From NCBI GenBank assembly GCA_944363685.1, contig CALVUV010000061.1, forward strand, positions 1 through 7,704: a DNA stretch of 7,704 bases. The letters are read 5' to 3'. The position numbers and the translations under genes were made by a program. Shown in pieces: positions 1 to 6,629 of this stretch (within the stretch, counting starts at the first letter, position 1; every line of letters starts with the position of its first letter). A model generated the notes under the pieces. The model was not told where the DNA came from, ran no database searches, and saw only the letters and a program-made list of their open reading frames with translations. This stretch comes from an uncultured Bacilli bacterium. Its GTDB lineage: Bacteria > Bacillota_I > Bacilli_A > RF39 > UBA660.

Positions 1-956
1 AGAGTCAAATAAGGCAAACAGAAACAATAAAAAATGAATATAGCAAGAGAATAAAAAATGCTGATGACTATGAAAAACAAGTTTTAGAATCTAATCGTAG
101 GATGCATCAACAAGCTTTAGAAACTACCATTTCAACTTTAATTTCACAAACGTCTGCAATTAATGAGAATACTCCTGCTGTAAAAGAGGCGTGGAAAACC
201 TTGGCAGAATCATCATTAGAACAGTATCAGGCAATGTTAGCAACATTACCAGAAAATGTAAGAAATACAGTAGAAAAAATGACAGATGTTACTTACAATC
301 AGACAGAAGGTGTTGCATTAGCTTGGGCTAATATGGCTTTGACATCAGAACAAGAGTTTAAAAATAATATATCTACGTTAAGTCCTGCAATGCAAGAAGA
401 AATATTGAATTTAGCATCTGTTATTAATAATAATGGAGGAACAGTTACAGAGGAAGCCAAGACTTTAGCTGATAAAGTTATTAGTGAGTTAAATAAACAA
501 GATGTAGCTCAAGTAGCTGGAATTAATATTATTAAAGGATATGACTCTGGATTGCGTAATGAAGCCGCACTTAAATCTATGGAAACAGCAGTTATTAATA
601 TGGCGAATAGGACACTCGAAAGTTTGCGAAAAGCTTTAGGGGAACATAGTCCTTCTAAGAAAGCCCGTAATTCTGGTATAAACTTTGGTAAGGGTTTTAC
701 ATTAGGAATTATAGATGAAGAAGATAATGCTGTAAAAGCTGCTCAACAATTGAGTAAAAAAGCTTTAAATGCTCTTAATTATTCTGATTCTTTTACAAAC
801 GGTACATTTGATGCAAATATTAATAGGCAAATAACTGATGCTACTAAGACGATATTTACAACACCAAATATTCAGTTTAATGTTCAAACATTAAATAAAG
901 AAAACTTAGATTTAGCTTTTAATTATATTAATAAAAAATTTGGAAGCCAGTATTAG
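1..956 (+). CDS. Tail tape measure protein, C-terminal part (5' end outside window)
   Basis: This is the C-terminal 317 codons of a gene that runs in from the left edge. The frame is open from base 3 with no stop before TAG at 954-956, so the ATG at 102 is an internal methionine rather than a start. The visible protein is mostly polar, helix-forming sequence. It contains the hallmark of tape measure C-termini: SPSK (bases 648-659) followed by a G...GKGF...GI pattern (to about base 710). Tape measure proteins span the tail tube, set its length and help DNA pass into the cell. The position directly before a Dit-like gene is the canonical one in siphoviruses. No peptidase or lysozyme domain is visible in this part; one could lie upstream. 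Family assignment is secure, length unknown. Confidence 0.9.
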   Translation, partial: SQIRQTETIKNEYSKRIKNADDYEKQVLESNRRMHQQALETTISTLISQTSAINENTPAVKEAWKTLAESSLEQYQAMLATLPENVRNTVEKMTDVTYNQTEGVALAWANMALTSEQEFKNNISTLSPAMQEEILNLASVINNNGGTVTEEAKTLADKVISELNKQDVAQVAGINIIKGYDSGLRNEAALKSMETAVINMANRTLESLRKALGEHSPSKKARNSGINFGKGFTLGIIDEEDNAVKAAQQLSKKALNALNYSDSFTNGTFDANINRQITDATKTIFTTPNIQFNVQTLNKENLDLAFNYINKKFGSQY

Positions 957-966
957 AGGTGATCGT

Positions 967-1833
967 ATGATGAATAAAGTGAGAGAATTCAATCTTGTTA
1001 ATGAAAAAGGTCAGATTTTTTCATTAATGGATATCGAAAATTATACGTTGTTAACAGATCCTGATGGACTTGGCTATTCTTATTCTAATTCTTACACAAA
1101 AGTTGGAGATGTCTTTGTAAATAATTTGAGTGAACAAGAGCAGACCCAAATTACTGGAATATGTAATTTTTTGTTTTACGATAATTATACAAATTTAGTT
1201 AATTTTATAGAAAATTCTCAACAACTAAAGTTAAATTATAAAATTCCACTTAGAAATGGTTCACAGAATGAATATTTTAAGAATGTTAAAATTCAATCTC
1301 TTGGAAAAACCGAAAAAGATACAAATGGAATACTTAGTTGTCCTATAATATTAGATATGACCTCTCTCTGGTATGAACAAAAAGAATATACTTATGATAT
1401 GTCAGCTGGTTCAAATGAGGTTAGATGGAATTTTAAATGGGGTGCTAGATTTGCAAATTATAATTCTAGAAAATTAGAGTTTAACAATACTGGTCATACT
1501 TTAGCACCAATTTATTTAGAAATAGACGGGGCAGTTAAAAATCCAGAGATAATTGTTACTGATTCTAACAATAATATTCTATTTAACCTGTTGATTGAAA
1601 TAGAAATAGACCAATATGAAAAGTTTATATATAGTTCTATAGATGGCGATATTAAAATAATGAAGCAGAATGTTGATGGAACTTATGAAAGTTTATTTAA
1701 ACAAGCTTATATAAATATTGAAAATAATAATATCTATAAGCTTCCTTTAGGTACATCAAATATTACAATACAAGCTGATAATGAAATCACATCTGCAAGA
1801 CTTAATATATATCCATATTATAGATCTATTTAG
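967..1833 (+). CDS. Distal tail protein (Dit-like, Sipho_tail family)
   Basis: The product is 288 residues, predicted to form the ring that joins the tail tube to the baseplate. The N-terminal half fits the Sipho_tail/Dit pattern: an opening FNLVNEKGQ segment, DGLGYSYSNSY (33-43), then a beta-rich belt domain ending near TSLWYEQ (132-138). The C-terminal half starts around 182 with FNNTGHTLAPIYLEIDG, the usual 'beta-galactosidase-like' second domain of long Dit proteins, and closes with a YKLPLGTSNI segment (257-266). The start was chosen from GAGGTG at 956-961, which overlaps the tape measure stop. Tandem ATGs at 967 and 970 are both well spaced, whereas the frame opens earlier at a TTG (940) that has no SD. 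Position between tape measure and hub genes supports the call. The exact subfamily is inference. Confidence 0.82.
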   Translation: MMNKVREFNLVNEKGQIFSLMDIENYTLLTDPDGLGYSYSNSYTKVGDVFVNNLSEQEQTQITGICNFLFYDNYTNLVNFIENSQQLKLNYKIPLRNGSQNEYFKNVKIQSLGKTEKDTNGILSCPIILDMTSLWYEQKEYTYDMSAGSNEVRWNFKWGARFANYNSRKLEFNNTGHTLAPIYLEIDGAVKNPEIIVTDSNNNILFNLLIEIEIDQYEKFIYSSIDGDIKIMKQNVDGTYESLFKQAYINIENNNIYKLPLGTSNITIQADNEITSARLNIYPYYRSI

Positions 1834-1841
1834 GAGAAAAC

Positions 1842-3098
1842 ATGGAAGATACTGTAAAAATAATATTAGATGATCAAGAGTATGTTCTGATATATAATGA
1901 ACAAACTGAATTATATGAATTATCTTTGACGGCACCTACAGTTACAGGTTTACATGTTATAGATGTTATATATAGTTCAGGTGATGAGACAGCTATAGAT
2001 GATGTTGATTTAGTTGTCTTAAAAAAAGAGCAACCAGTGTATTTATATGAAGAAACTATCGCTTATTTTTTAGATAAAAAAACATTTGAAATTTTAGATG
2101 CTGTTCAACTTAATATTCAGGAGATTAATCGTGACCTTGAAACAAATGGTAATTCAATTTTTATTAGTTTTAAAGAACTTTCTATAGAAGAAGGCGATTT
2201 TATCTATTTAAAGAAAAACGATAAAATGTCTTTTCTTGGAATTGTTCAAAATCAGGGGCAAACACAGAATAGTAATTCATATACAATTACATGTAAAGAT
2301 GTTCTTTCCTTATTTGATGTAGATATGTTTGTTGAAAATGAAGATGTTATTTCTAGTATAGGAATTGAGGATTTTATAAAAGAAACTATAGAAAATGAGT
2401 TTATTAATAATACTGATACGTTTGTTAATAGAAGCTTTTTTTCGGTAGAAGCTTTAACTCATACTAAAAAAAATATAAGTGTTGGCAGTATTGTAACTGT
2501 ATCAAATAACATTTATAACTTATTAACTTTCATAAACAATGCAATCCAAAAATATGACTTGGATTTTGATTTTACATTAAATGGTAGTACATTGAAATTA
2601 CAAATATCTACTAGGACAGAAGACAAAATGCTAATTGATACAACAACAAGTGATATAACAAACTATAGTGAGGTATTCTCTTTATCATATACTGCCAAGG
2701 TTGAGGTGTATATAAATGCTACTAAATCAAAATATTATAGATATCTTTTGAATGACAGAACTACTACGACAGATAAAACAAATCCAAATCGTGTTTATGG
2801 GAAGACAGAAAAGATAACTGTTGAGGATGCTGCTGATGCAGAACAAGCTTCTTTAGATGTTTTTAAGGGTAATTCTTATAAGCATAATATTACTTTTGAG
2901 ATTTTAAAAGCATCTAAATTATATGATATTTCAAAAATAAAATTAGGTACACCTGTTTTAATAAAAACAAAGAATAATATAGTCCAAAATACTTATATAT
3001 CTAAAATAGTTGATGCCAATCAAAACTATTTAACAATTAGTTGTGGGAACATAAGAGTTGACTATATTGATAAATTTTTACAGGAAAGGAGAAATTAA
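1842..3098 (+). CDS. Baseplate hub / tail-associated protein with N-terminal beta domain
   Basis: The product is 418 residues. AGGAG at 1832-1836, overlapping the Dit stop, lies 5 bases before the ATG. Residues 1-62 look like a small Ig-like module: alternating strands with LTAPTVTGLHVIDVIYSSGD resembling the 'AP...G.H...V.a.D' pattern. The hub domain starts near 66 (QPVYLYEETIAYFLDKK). Features such as GDFIYLKKNDKMSFLGIVQN and CKDVLSLFDVDMF fit gp27-fold hub proteins, including the Gp37-like proteins of siphoviruses: a barrel describing a 'mode' followed by a segment opening the LFD motif. Such trimers close the tail tip beneath Dit. There is no long C-terminal extension with a peptidase or lysozyme, so this is a short Tal without visible wall-degrading activity. 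The hub role is inferred from order and pattern, with no sequence search done. Confidence 0.7.
   Translation: MEDTVKIILDDQEYVLIYNEQTELYELSLTAPTVTGLHVIDVIYSSGDETAIDDVDLVVLKKEQPVYLYEETIAYFLDKKTFEILDAVQLNIQEINRDLETNGNSIFISFKELSIEEGDFIYLKKNDKMSFLGIVQNQGQTQNSNSYTITCKDVLSLFDVDMFVENEDVISSIGIEDFIKETIENEFINNTDTFVNRSFFSVEALTHTKKNISVGSIVTVSNNIYNLLTFINNAIQKYDLDFDFTLNGSTLKLQISTRTEDKMLIDTTTSDITNYSEVFSLSYTAKVEVYINATKSKYYRYLLNDRTTTTDKTNPNRVYGKTEKITVEDAADAEQASLDVFKGNSYKHNITFEILKASKLYDISKIKLGTPVLIKTKNNIVQNTYISKIVDANQNYLTISCGNIRVDYIDKFLQERRN
3086..3091 (+). promoter_or_regulatory. Ribosome binding site fixing the start at 3100
   Basis: AAGGAG lies 8 bases before ATG 3100, inside the end of the hub gene. The frame is open further upstream (to a start-like codon at 3058), but only 3100 has a correctly placed site, so the gene starts after the hub stop at 3096-3098. 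Confidence 0.8.
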
Positions 3099-3099
3099 A

Positions 3100-3747
3100 A
3101 TGTTAAAAGGACACTCATATAATGATCAGATATACTATTCAGTTGCTGATAGACTTATTAATAATACTTTTCTTAATGGTACAAATGGAATCTTTCAAAA
3201 TGAAGGTTCTGGTTGTTCACTATCAAACACTAGCAATTCCGTTACAATAAGTGACGGTTTTTTTATTGTTCAAGGAGGATTAACAGAAATTGTTAATTCA
3301 GAAACATTACAAGTTGTCTTAGATGGCTCATATTGCGTTTTAGTATATGAATTAGATATGTCTAAAGATAATACAGACACTAGCTTTGTTCAAGGCCAAT
3401 TTAAAGTATTAACTGGTCAAAGTTCTTATCCTGCTTTAACTAAGCAAAAATTAACAGAAAATACAGGAATTTATCAGTATGAATTTGCTAGATTTAGAGC
3501 TTTAACTACTGGTATAACAGACTTTGTAGATAATAGAACTTTCTTAGATTATAATTCAATTTTTGAATATATACAAAGCCAAATAGAGTTGATAGAAGAT
3601 AATGGTTTATATGTTACAAAAACTGAATTTGATCCAGTAAAGGAAAAAGTAGCAGAATTAGATAGCAATCCTAAATTAGTAGTATCAGACACTCAACCTA
3701 CACCAATATCAAATAAGACAATAGTCTGGATAAAGCCAAAGGGGTAA
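3100..3747 (+). CDS. Phage baseplate/tail appendage structural protein, beta-rich
   Basis: The product is 215 residues and lies one base after the hub stop. I recognise the type, a recurring uncharacterised protein of Firmicute prophage baseplates, but cannot give it an established name. Visible marks are DGFFIVQGG (52-60), an LVYELDMSKDNT segment followed by SFVQGQFKVL (about 81-105), and YQYEFARFRA (125-134). These are the compact beta barrel usual for such proteins. A helical, heptad-like stretch follows (about 151-190), likely for trimerisation. The C-terminus VVSDTQPTP...TIVWIKP (194-213) matches the short tail seen on many baseplate upper proteins and fibre adaptors, which may dock the next component. 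It probably links the hub to receptor-binding proteins; an upper-baseplate (BppU-like) role is inference. Confidence 0.65.
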   Translation: MLKGHSYNDQIYYSVADRLINNTFLNGTNGIFQNEGSGCSLSNTSNSVTISDGFFIVQGGLTEIVNSETLQVVLDGSYCVLVYELDMSKDNTDTSFVQGQFKVLTGQSSYPALTKQKLTENTGIYQYEFARFRALTTGITDFVDNRTFLDYNSIFEYIQSQIELIEDNGLYVTKTEFDPVKEKVAELDSNPKLVVSDTQPTPISNKTIVWIKPKG

Positions 3748-3753
3748 TGATAT

Positions 3754-4497
3754 ATGAATGAGTTTGCAAGAGTCGGATTTAATTATGGCTCTTTTTATTA
3801 TGCATATATTTTAAAATGGCAATTGTTAAACCAGGATAAAATAAATAACAGATCTACTATTAGAGTACAAGCTAGTATTTATGTTGACGCCAATAATATT
3901 AGTTGGTCAAGTGGTTCTGCTTCACTTTATAACACGTCGTTTGGCTTAGCAAATACTTATTATAGAGGGGAAACAGTTGTTAATACTCAAGATATAATAG
4001 TTAATCATGATTCAAATGGTAATGCTTCTATTTATATAGGTGGTTCTATTAATACCACTTTTGTTATGAGTGGTAATTGTGGTGGAACAATAAATTTACC
4101 TCAAATTGATAGAAATGCACCATCTGTTAGTTTGTCTATTAAAAACATTGAAGAAGAAACAGCTACTTTTAACTATTCAACTAATAGTACTCTTGATAGT
4201 CTTCAAGGAAGATTAAATGGTGGTAATTGGCAAAATATATCAATGTCTAATCCAATTACTCTATCTGGCTTAGCAGATGATACTAATTATACGTACCAAA
4301 TTAGAGGGAAGAAAACAAGTAATCAAATATGGGGTAGTAGTAATACTGTTTCTTTTAAAACTATTGCTGGTACTTTTGCTATGGTTTCTATCAATGGAGA
4401 AGATTTTAAAGATGCAGAGGTCTATATAGTGACTGAAAATGGAGTAGAAAAAATTTCTAAAGATCAATATGAAATTATAGAAGGTGATGATAATTGA
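3754..4497 (+). CDS. DUF859-like siphovirus tail protein with FnIII-like domain
   Basis: The product is 247 residues, with an SD-like AAAGGGGT (3738-3745) overlapping the previous stop. Residues 1-120 resemble DUF859-type siphovirus structural proteins: YAYILKWQLLNQDKINNRST (17-36), a strand-rich body, IIVNHDSNGNASIYIGGSI, and a closing INLPQIDRNAPS segment. Residues about 124-203 look like a fibronectin type III-like domain: SVSLSIKNIEEETATFNYS, then LSGLADDTNYTYQIRGK, then SFKTI. The last 44 residues (VSINGEDFKDAEVYIVTENG and an acidic end) match the small C-terminal module often found in such proteins. It is likely a surface-exposed baseplate or side-fibre component that contacts the cell wall; the FnIII-like part may bind polysaccharide weakly. 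Both domain calls come from pattern recognition only. Confidence 0.65.
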   Translation: MNEFARVGFNYGSFYYAYILKWQLLNQDKINNRSTIRVQASIYVDANNISWSSGSASLYNTSFGLANTYYRGETVVNTQDIIVNHDSNGNASIYIGGSINTTFVMSGNCGGTINLPQIDRNAPSVSLSIKNIEEETATFNYSTNSTLDSLQGRLNGGNWQNISMSNPITLSGLADDTNYTYQIRGKKTSNQIWGSSNTVSFKTIAGTFAMVSINGEDFKDAEVYIVTENGVEKISKDQYEIIEGDDN

Positions 4498-4670
4498 TAA
4501 GAATAGATGAGGTAAGATTAAGTCCACAAAAAGTTTATCAGTCTGAAAGTTTTACAATTCAGGTAAAGGTTTCTAAAGATGAAAAAGCATTAAATAAATT
4601 GCCTTTTAAATTATCTAGTAAATTGGGAGGAGGAATAAAAGATGGAGGGGCAACAAAATCTAAAAACTGA
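4494..4670 (+). CDS. Small beta-strand phage tail protein, 58 residues, TTG start
   Basis: A 58-residue gene (first residues MIRIDEVRLSPQKVYQSESF) opens at TTG 4494, four bases inside the end of the DUF859-like gene, and ends at TGA 4668-4670 inside the next gene. AGGTG (4482-4486) sits 7 bases upstream and there is no in-frame ATG. The pattern 'I..V.LSP..V.....F.I.V.V' resembles short Ig-like or strand-swapping segments found next to DUF859-type genes in Firmicute prophages, where small open frames of this kind recur. The C-terminal 18 residues are glycine/lysine-rich and overlap the SD of the following gene, so the tail may be constrained by that. Probably a minor tail-tip component. Function is unknown, and the overlap suggests translational coupling on both sides. 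Confidence 0.6.
   Translation: MIRIDEVRLSPQKVYQSESFTIQVKVSKDEKALNKLPFKLSSKLGGGIKDGGATKSKN
4625..4633 (+). promoter_or_regulatory. Strong ribosome binding site inside the 58-residue gene
   Basis: GGGAGGAGG lies 8 bases before ATG 4642. It is the strongest SD match in the tail region and lies wholly inside the upstream gene, so initiation at 4642 is efficient despite the 29-base overlap. Confidence 0.8.
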
Positions 4671-5361
4671 TTATCAAGATTATACATATGTAGGAAATAA
4701 AAAGTTTAACTTAATTAATAATTCTGACGGTACTATTTCACTTGAAGATGTAACAGACTATGAAATTGAGGGTGACGATTTTGGAGCAAATGATATTAAT
4801 GCTACTAATCAAAGAATTAATGAAATGAATAATTTTATCTACCCGGTAGGAGCTGTAATAATAAATTCTGATTATAGCTTCAATCCAAACAATGTTTATG
4901 GTGGAACTTGGGAGTTAATTGACAAAGAATTTGTATCTGCGGCTAGCAGCAATTTAAGTTTTAATGCCTTTACACCTAATTCTGATTTTATAACTCAATC
5001 AGATGACAATTTAAGTTGTTACGTGTCAAAAAACGGACACTGCATGAACATAGAATTTTCATTTAAAACAAATAAAGCAGTAACTGATAGCGGAGGAGTT
5101 CTAGGTACATTTAATTTTGATAATCTGGGCATTTCAAGATTTACAAATAGTATGCGTTTCGTAGGATGTTCTGATGGGTCTAATGTCGATATAATGTTTT
5201 ATATAAATGCTTCAACTGGAGAATTACAAATTTTAGATATTGTAGGTGCAGATGAGCTTAAGGCTGGCGATACAGCTTATTTTTATTTAACAGTTTCTGT
5301 TAATGAAACACAAATGTTAGACTCTGCTTGTGATAAATTCTTTTGGAGGAGAACTGCTTAA
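4642..5361 (+). CDS. Baseplate/receptor-binding-type protein with YPVG...GGTW motif
   Basis: The product is 239 residues. The N-terminal part (about 1-60) has a short strand region ending in DVTDYEIEGDDFGANDINAT, a pattern seen in tail proteins before a short helix. Then come YPVGAV (67-72) and YGGTWELIDKEF (86-97), a variant of the YPIGSIY...LFGGTWEQI...F signature of phage baseplate and tail-fibre tip proteins. Residues about 105-230 are strand-rich (CYVSKNGHCMNIEFSFKTNK, VLGTFNFDNLGI, AYFYLTVSV) and resemble the C-terminal beta-sandwich of many receptor-binding tips. It likely forms a trimeric tip that touches the host. It ends FFWRRTA just before the SD of the next gene. The signature is clear; the receptor-binding role is inferred, and the sequence does not show which sugar or protein it would bind. 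Confidence 0.7.
   Translation: MEGQQNLKTDYQDYTYVGNKKFNLINNSDGTISLEDVTDYEIEGDDFGANDINATNQRINEMNNFIYPVGAVIINSDYSFNPNNVYGGTWELIDKEFVSAASSNLSFNAFTPNSDFITQSDDNLSCYVSKNGHCMNIEFSFKTNKAVTDSGGVLGTFNFDNLGISRFTNSMRFVGCSDGSNVDIMFYINASTGELQILDIVGADELKAGDTAYFYLTVSVNETQMLDSACDKFFWRRTA
5345..5353 (+). promoter_or_regulatory. Ribosome binding site fixing the start at 5363
   Basis: GGAGGAGAA, inside the end of the previous gene, is 9 bases before ATG 5363. The frame is open to a GTG at 5330, but the SD lies downstream of that codon, so 5363 is the real start. The lysis cassette begins here. Confidence 0.8.
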
Positions 5362-5362
5362 T

Positions 5363-5974
5363 ATGATAAATGAAATTATAGAAGCTGCTAAGGAGTTTGG
5401 AATATTTATAGCAGAGATAGTAGTAGCGCTATATGCGTGTAAAAAGTATCTAAACCAATATTTTAAAAAAACAAATGTAGGTAAGATGTTGCCTAGGCAG
5501 AATAAGTTAGATTTAGAAATACTTAATAAATTGGAATATGTAAAAGAAGTTCTAAATGCCGACAGGATCCATGTGTACGAGTTTCACAATGGAGAACACT
5601 ATAGCGATTATAGGTCAGCATATAAATTCTCTTGTACATACGAGGTCTTTAAAGCTGGTAATAAACCAGTTCAACAGAGATGTATAAACTTACCTACCAA
5701 CTGTATGCCTCAATTTATACATAGGATTACAGAAGATGGCAAGTTTATATGTAAAGACTTGGAAGAACTAAAAACATCTATGCCTAGTACTTATAATTTC
5801 AAAAAGAGTATAGATGTAGGAGCATTTTATGATATAGCAATACATAACAAAGATGGTAATATCATTGGTTTTATTGCTATACATTGGTTTAACAAAGAAA
5901 ATATGAAAGTAGATAAAGATGTGATTAATCAACTAGTATGGTATGTTGAAGAACATCTTATTAATTCAAAGTAA
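5363..5974 (+). CDS. Membrane-anchored GAF-like phage protein of the lysis cassette (uncharacterised)
   Basis: The product is 203 residues. Residues about 9-27 form one hydrophobic segment (EFGIFIAEIVVALYA) followed by positive residues, so the protein is probably anchored with its main body in the cytoplasm. A helical linker (about 44-66) leads to a GAF-like alpha/beta body: RIHVYEFHNGEHY (68-80), SCTYEV (90-95), then VGAFYDIAIHNKDGNIIGFI (152-171) as the paired central strands and a closing helix. The core histidine-asparagine-glycine signature recurs in phage proteins next to holins, though I know of no assigned function. GAF domains usually bind small ligands or mediate dimerisation. It may sense a signal and influence holin timing, or block superinfection; both are inference. 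The gene overlaps nothing and is followed by the holin after 15 bases. Confidence 0.6.
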   Translation: MINEIIEAAKEFGIFIAEIVVALYACKKYLNQYFKKTNVGKMLPRQNKLDLEILNKLEYVKEVLNADRIHVYEFHNGEHYSDYRSAYKFSCTYEVFKAGNKPVQQRCINLPTNCMPQFIHRITEDGKFICKDLEELKTSMPSTYNFKKSIDVGAFYDIAIHNKDGNIIGFIAIHWFNKENMKVDKDVINQLVWYVEEHLINSK

Positions 5975-5989
5975 AGGAGAGTAGATAAA

Positions 5990-6238
5990 ATGGAAATAAC
6001 TTATGTAGTAATTATAGCAATAGTTGCTTACATTTTAGGAGCTATTACAAAGATATTTATTGATGCAGTACCCAACAAATATATTCCAATTCAGAATGTG
6101 ATTGTGGGTGTAATTAGTGCATTAATTTGCTATTTTACAGGTGTTGAGCCAAACCTATTACAAGCATTAGTATTATGCTTAGTAGCAACAATGGGAGCCG
6201 GTGGAATGGCTGATTTAATTGATATTAAAAATAAGTGA
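5990..6238 (+). CDS. Phage holin, three membrane segments
   Basis: The product is 82 residues, nearly all hydrophobic. AAAGGAGA (5973-5980) is 9 bases before the ATG and overlaps the preceding stop. Three membrane segments can be drawn at about 4-24, 32-50 and 57-77, with a PNKYIPIQN link between the first two and a basic C-terminal tail (DIKNK). The PNK.IP loop and the glycine-rich third segment (VATMGAGGMADL) recall the holin superfamily V proteins of Firmicute phages (Hol44-like); that subfamily is tentative. It would collect in the inner membrane and form lesions that let the endolysin reach the peptidoglycan. Location just upstream of an amidase supports this. There is only one translation start visible, so no dual-start antiholin is evident. 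Confidence 0.85.
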   Translation: MEITYVVIIAIVAYILGAITKIFIDAVPNKYIPIQNVIVGVISALICYFTGVEPNLLQALVLCLVATMGAGGMADLIDIKNK

Positions 6239-6243
6239 GGAGG
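6237..6243 (+). promoter_or_regulatory. Ribosome binding site choosing start 6252 over 6246
   Basis: GAGGAGG overlaps the holin stop (TGA 6236-6238). It is 8 bases before ATG 6252 but only 2 before ATG 6246, and it lies after the earlier TTG (6219). The best start is therefore 6252. Confidence 0.75.
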
Positions 6244-6251
6244 AAATGAAA

Positions 6252-6524
6252 ATGAAAAATGATGAAATGTTAGATTTATGTAAAGAGGTAGTCGTTGATT
6301 ACTTTAATGAAAACGTTGATAAAACTGATGGATTAAAAATAAATAAGGATAATGTCTTTATTGTATGGTTTAGTAAAACATTACAAAACTTTAAAGCATT
6401 AGTAAGTACTACTGTTTCAGATGGTATGTATTATGAGATTACTTACAACGGAGATAAGAATGAGCTTTATTTAGATGCTTATAAAAAGTGGGAAAATAAA
6501 TGTATAAAAGTAGAGGAGAAATAA
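6252..6524 (+). CDS. DUF6275-like phage protein
   Basis: The product is 90 residues, a soluble acidic protein with no membrane segment. The pattern is that of the DUF6275 family found in Firmicute phages: an N-terminal helix (LDLCKEVVVDYFNENVDKTD), then VFIVWFSKTLQNFKALVST, DGMYYEITYNGDK and ELYLDAYKKWEN. Length agrees with the family. The conserved W-x3-KTLQN-x-KAL and YNG-x-K-x-E segments look like a small alpha/beta fold. Function is unknown; family members often lie close to holin and endolysin genes, as here. It lies 13 bases after the holin stop, and its own end is followed by a strong SD (AGAGGAG, 6512-6518) for the next small gene. The family name is recalled from the pattern and was not searched. 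Confidence 0.7.
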   Translation: MKNDEMLDLCKEVVVDYFNENVDKTDGLKINKDNVFIVWFSKTLQNFKALVSTTVSDGMYYEITYNGDKNELYLDAYKKWENKCIKVEEK

Positions 6525-6527
6525 TAT

Positions 6528-6629
6528 ATGGCAACAATAAAAGAAGATAAAACTCTTCCAAAAGAAGAAGCTAGTCTAGAAGAAGTAAAAAGTGGAATAG
6601 CAGAAGATGGTAAAGGAAGTGATGATTAA
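6528..6629 (+). CDS. Small acidic hypothetical protein, 33 residues
   Basis: ATG 6528 is 9 bases after AGAGGAG (6512-6518) and opens a 33-codon frame to TAA 6627-6629, which overlaps the endolysin ATG (6629-6631) as TAATG. The protein begins MATIKEDKTLP and is almost entirely charged or small, with no cysteine, tryptophan or membrane segment, so it is likely disordered. The classical SD, the ATG start and the fit between two genes with one-base overlap support real translation. The likely purpose is coupling: ribosomes ending here would start the endolysin at once, whose own SD (AAGGAAGTGA, 6613-6622) is weaker. I recognise no family. A regulator, a small accessory protein or simply a leader peptide are all possible. 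Confidence 0.6.
   Translation: MATIKEDKTLPKEEASLEEVKSGIAEDGKGSDD

Noticed and set aside
102..956. ATG at 102 as start of a separate 284-residue gene
   Set aside because: The frame stays open upstream to the window edge, there is no SD before 102, and the protein is the C-terminal end of a tape measure protein, which is normally much longer.
4270..4527. Open frame on the - strand of 85 codons
   Set aside because: It lies opposite the well-supported tail genes, has low-complexity Ile/Phe/Ser-rich content typical of a reverse shadow of AT-rich coding DNA, and no SD or family pattern is visible.
5330..5362. GTG at 5330 as start of the GAF-like protein
   Set aside because: The SD (5345-5353) lies downstream of this codon and matches ATG 5363; the earlier start would overlap the previous gene by 32 bases with no site of its own.
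5990..6238. Dual-start holin/antiholin arrangement
   Set aside because: Only one ATG with a proper SD is present at the start; the next in-frame ATG is far inside the third membrane segment, so no second start is supported.
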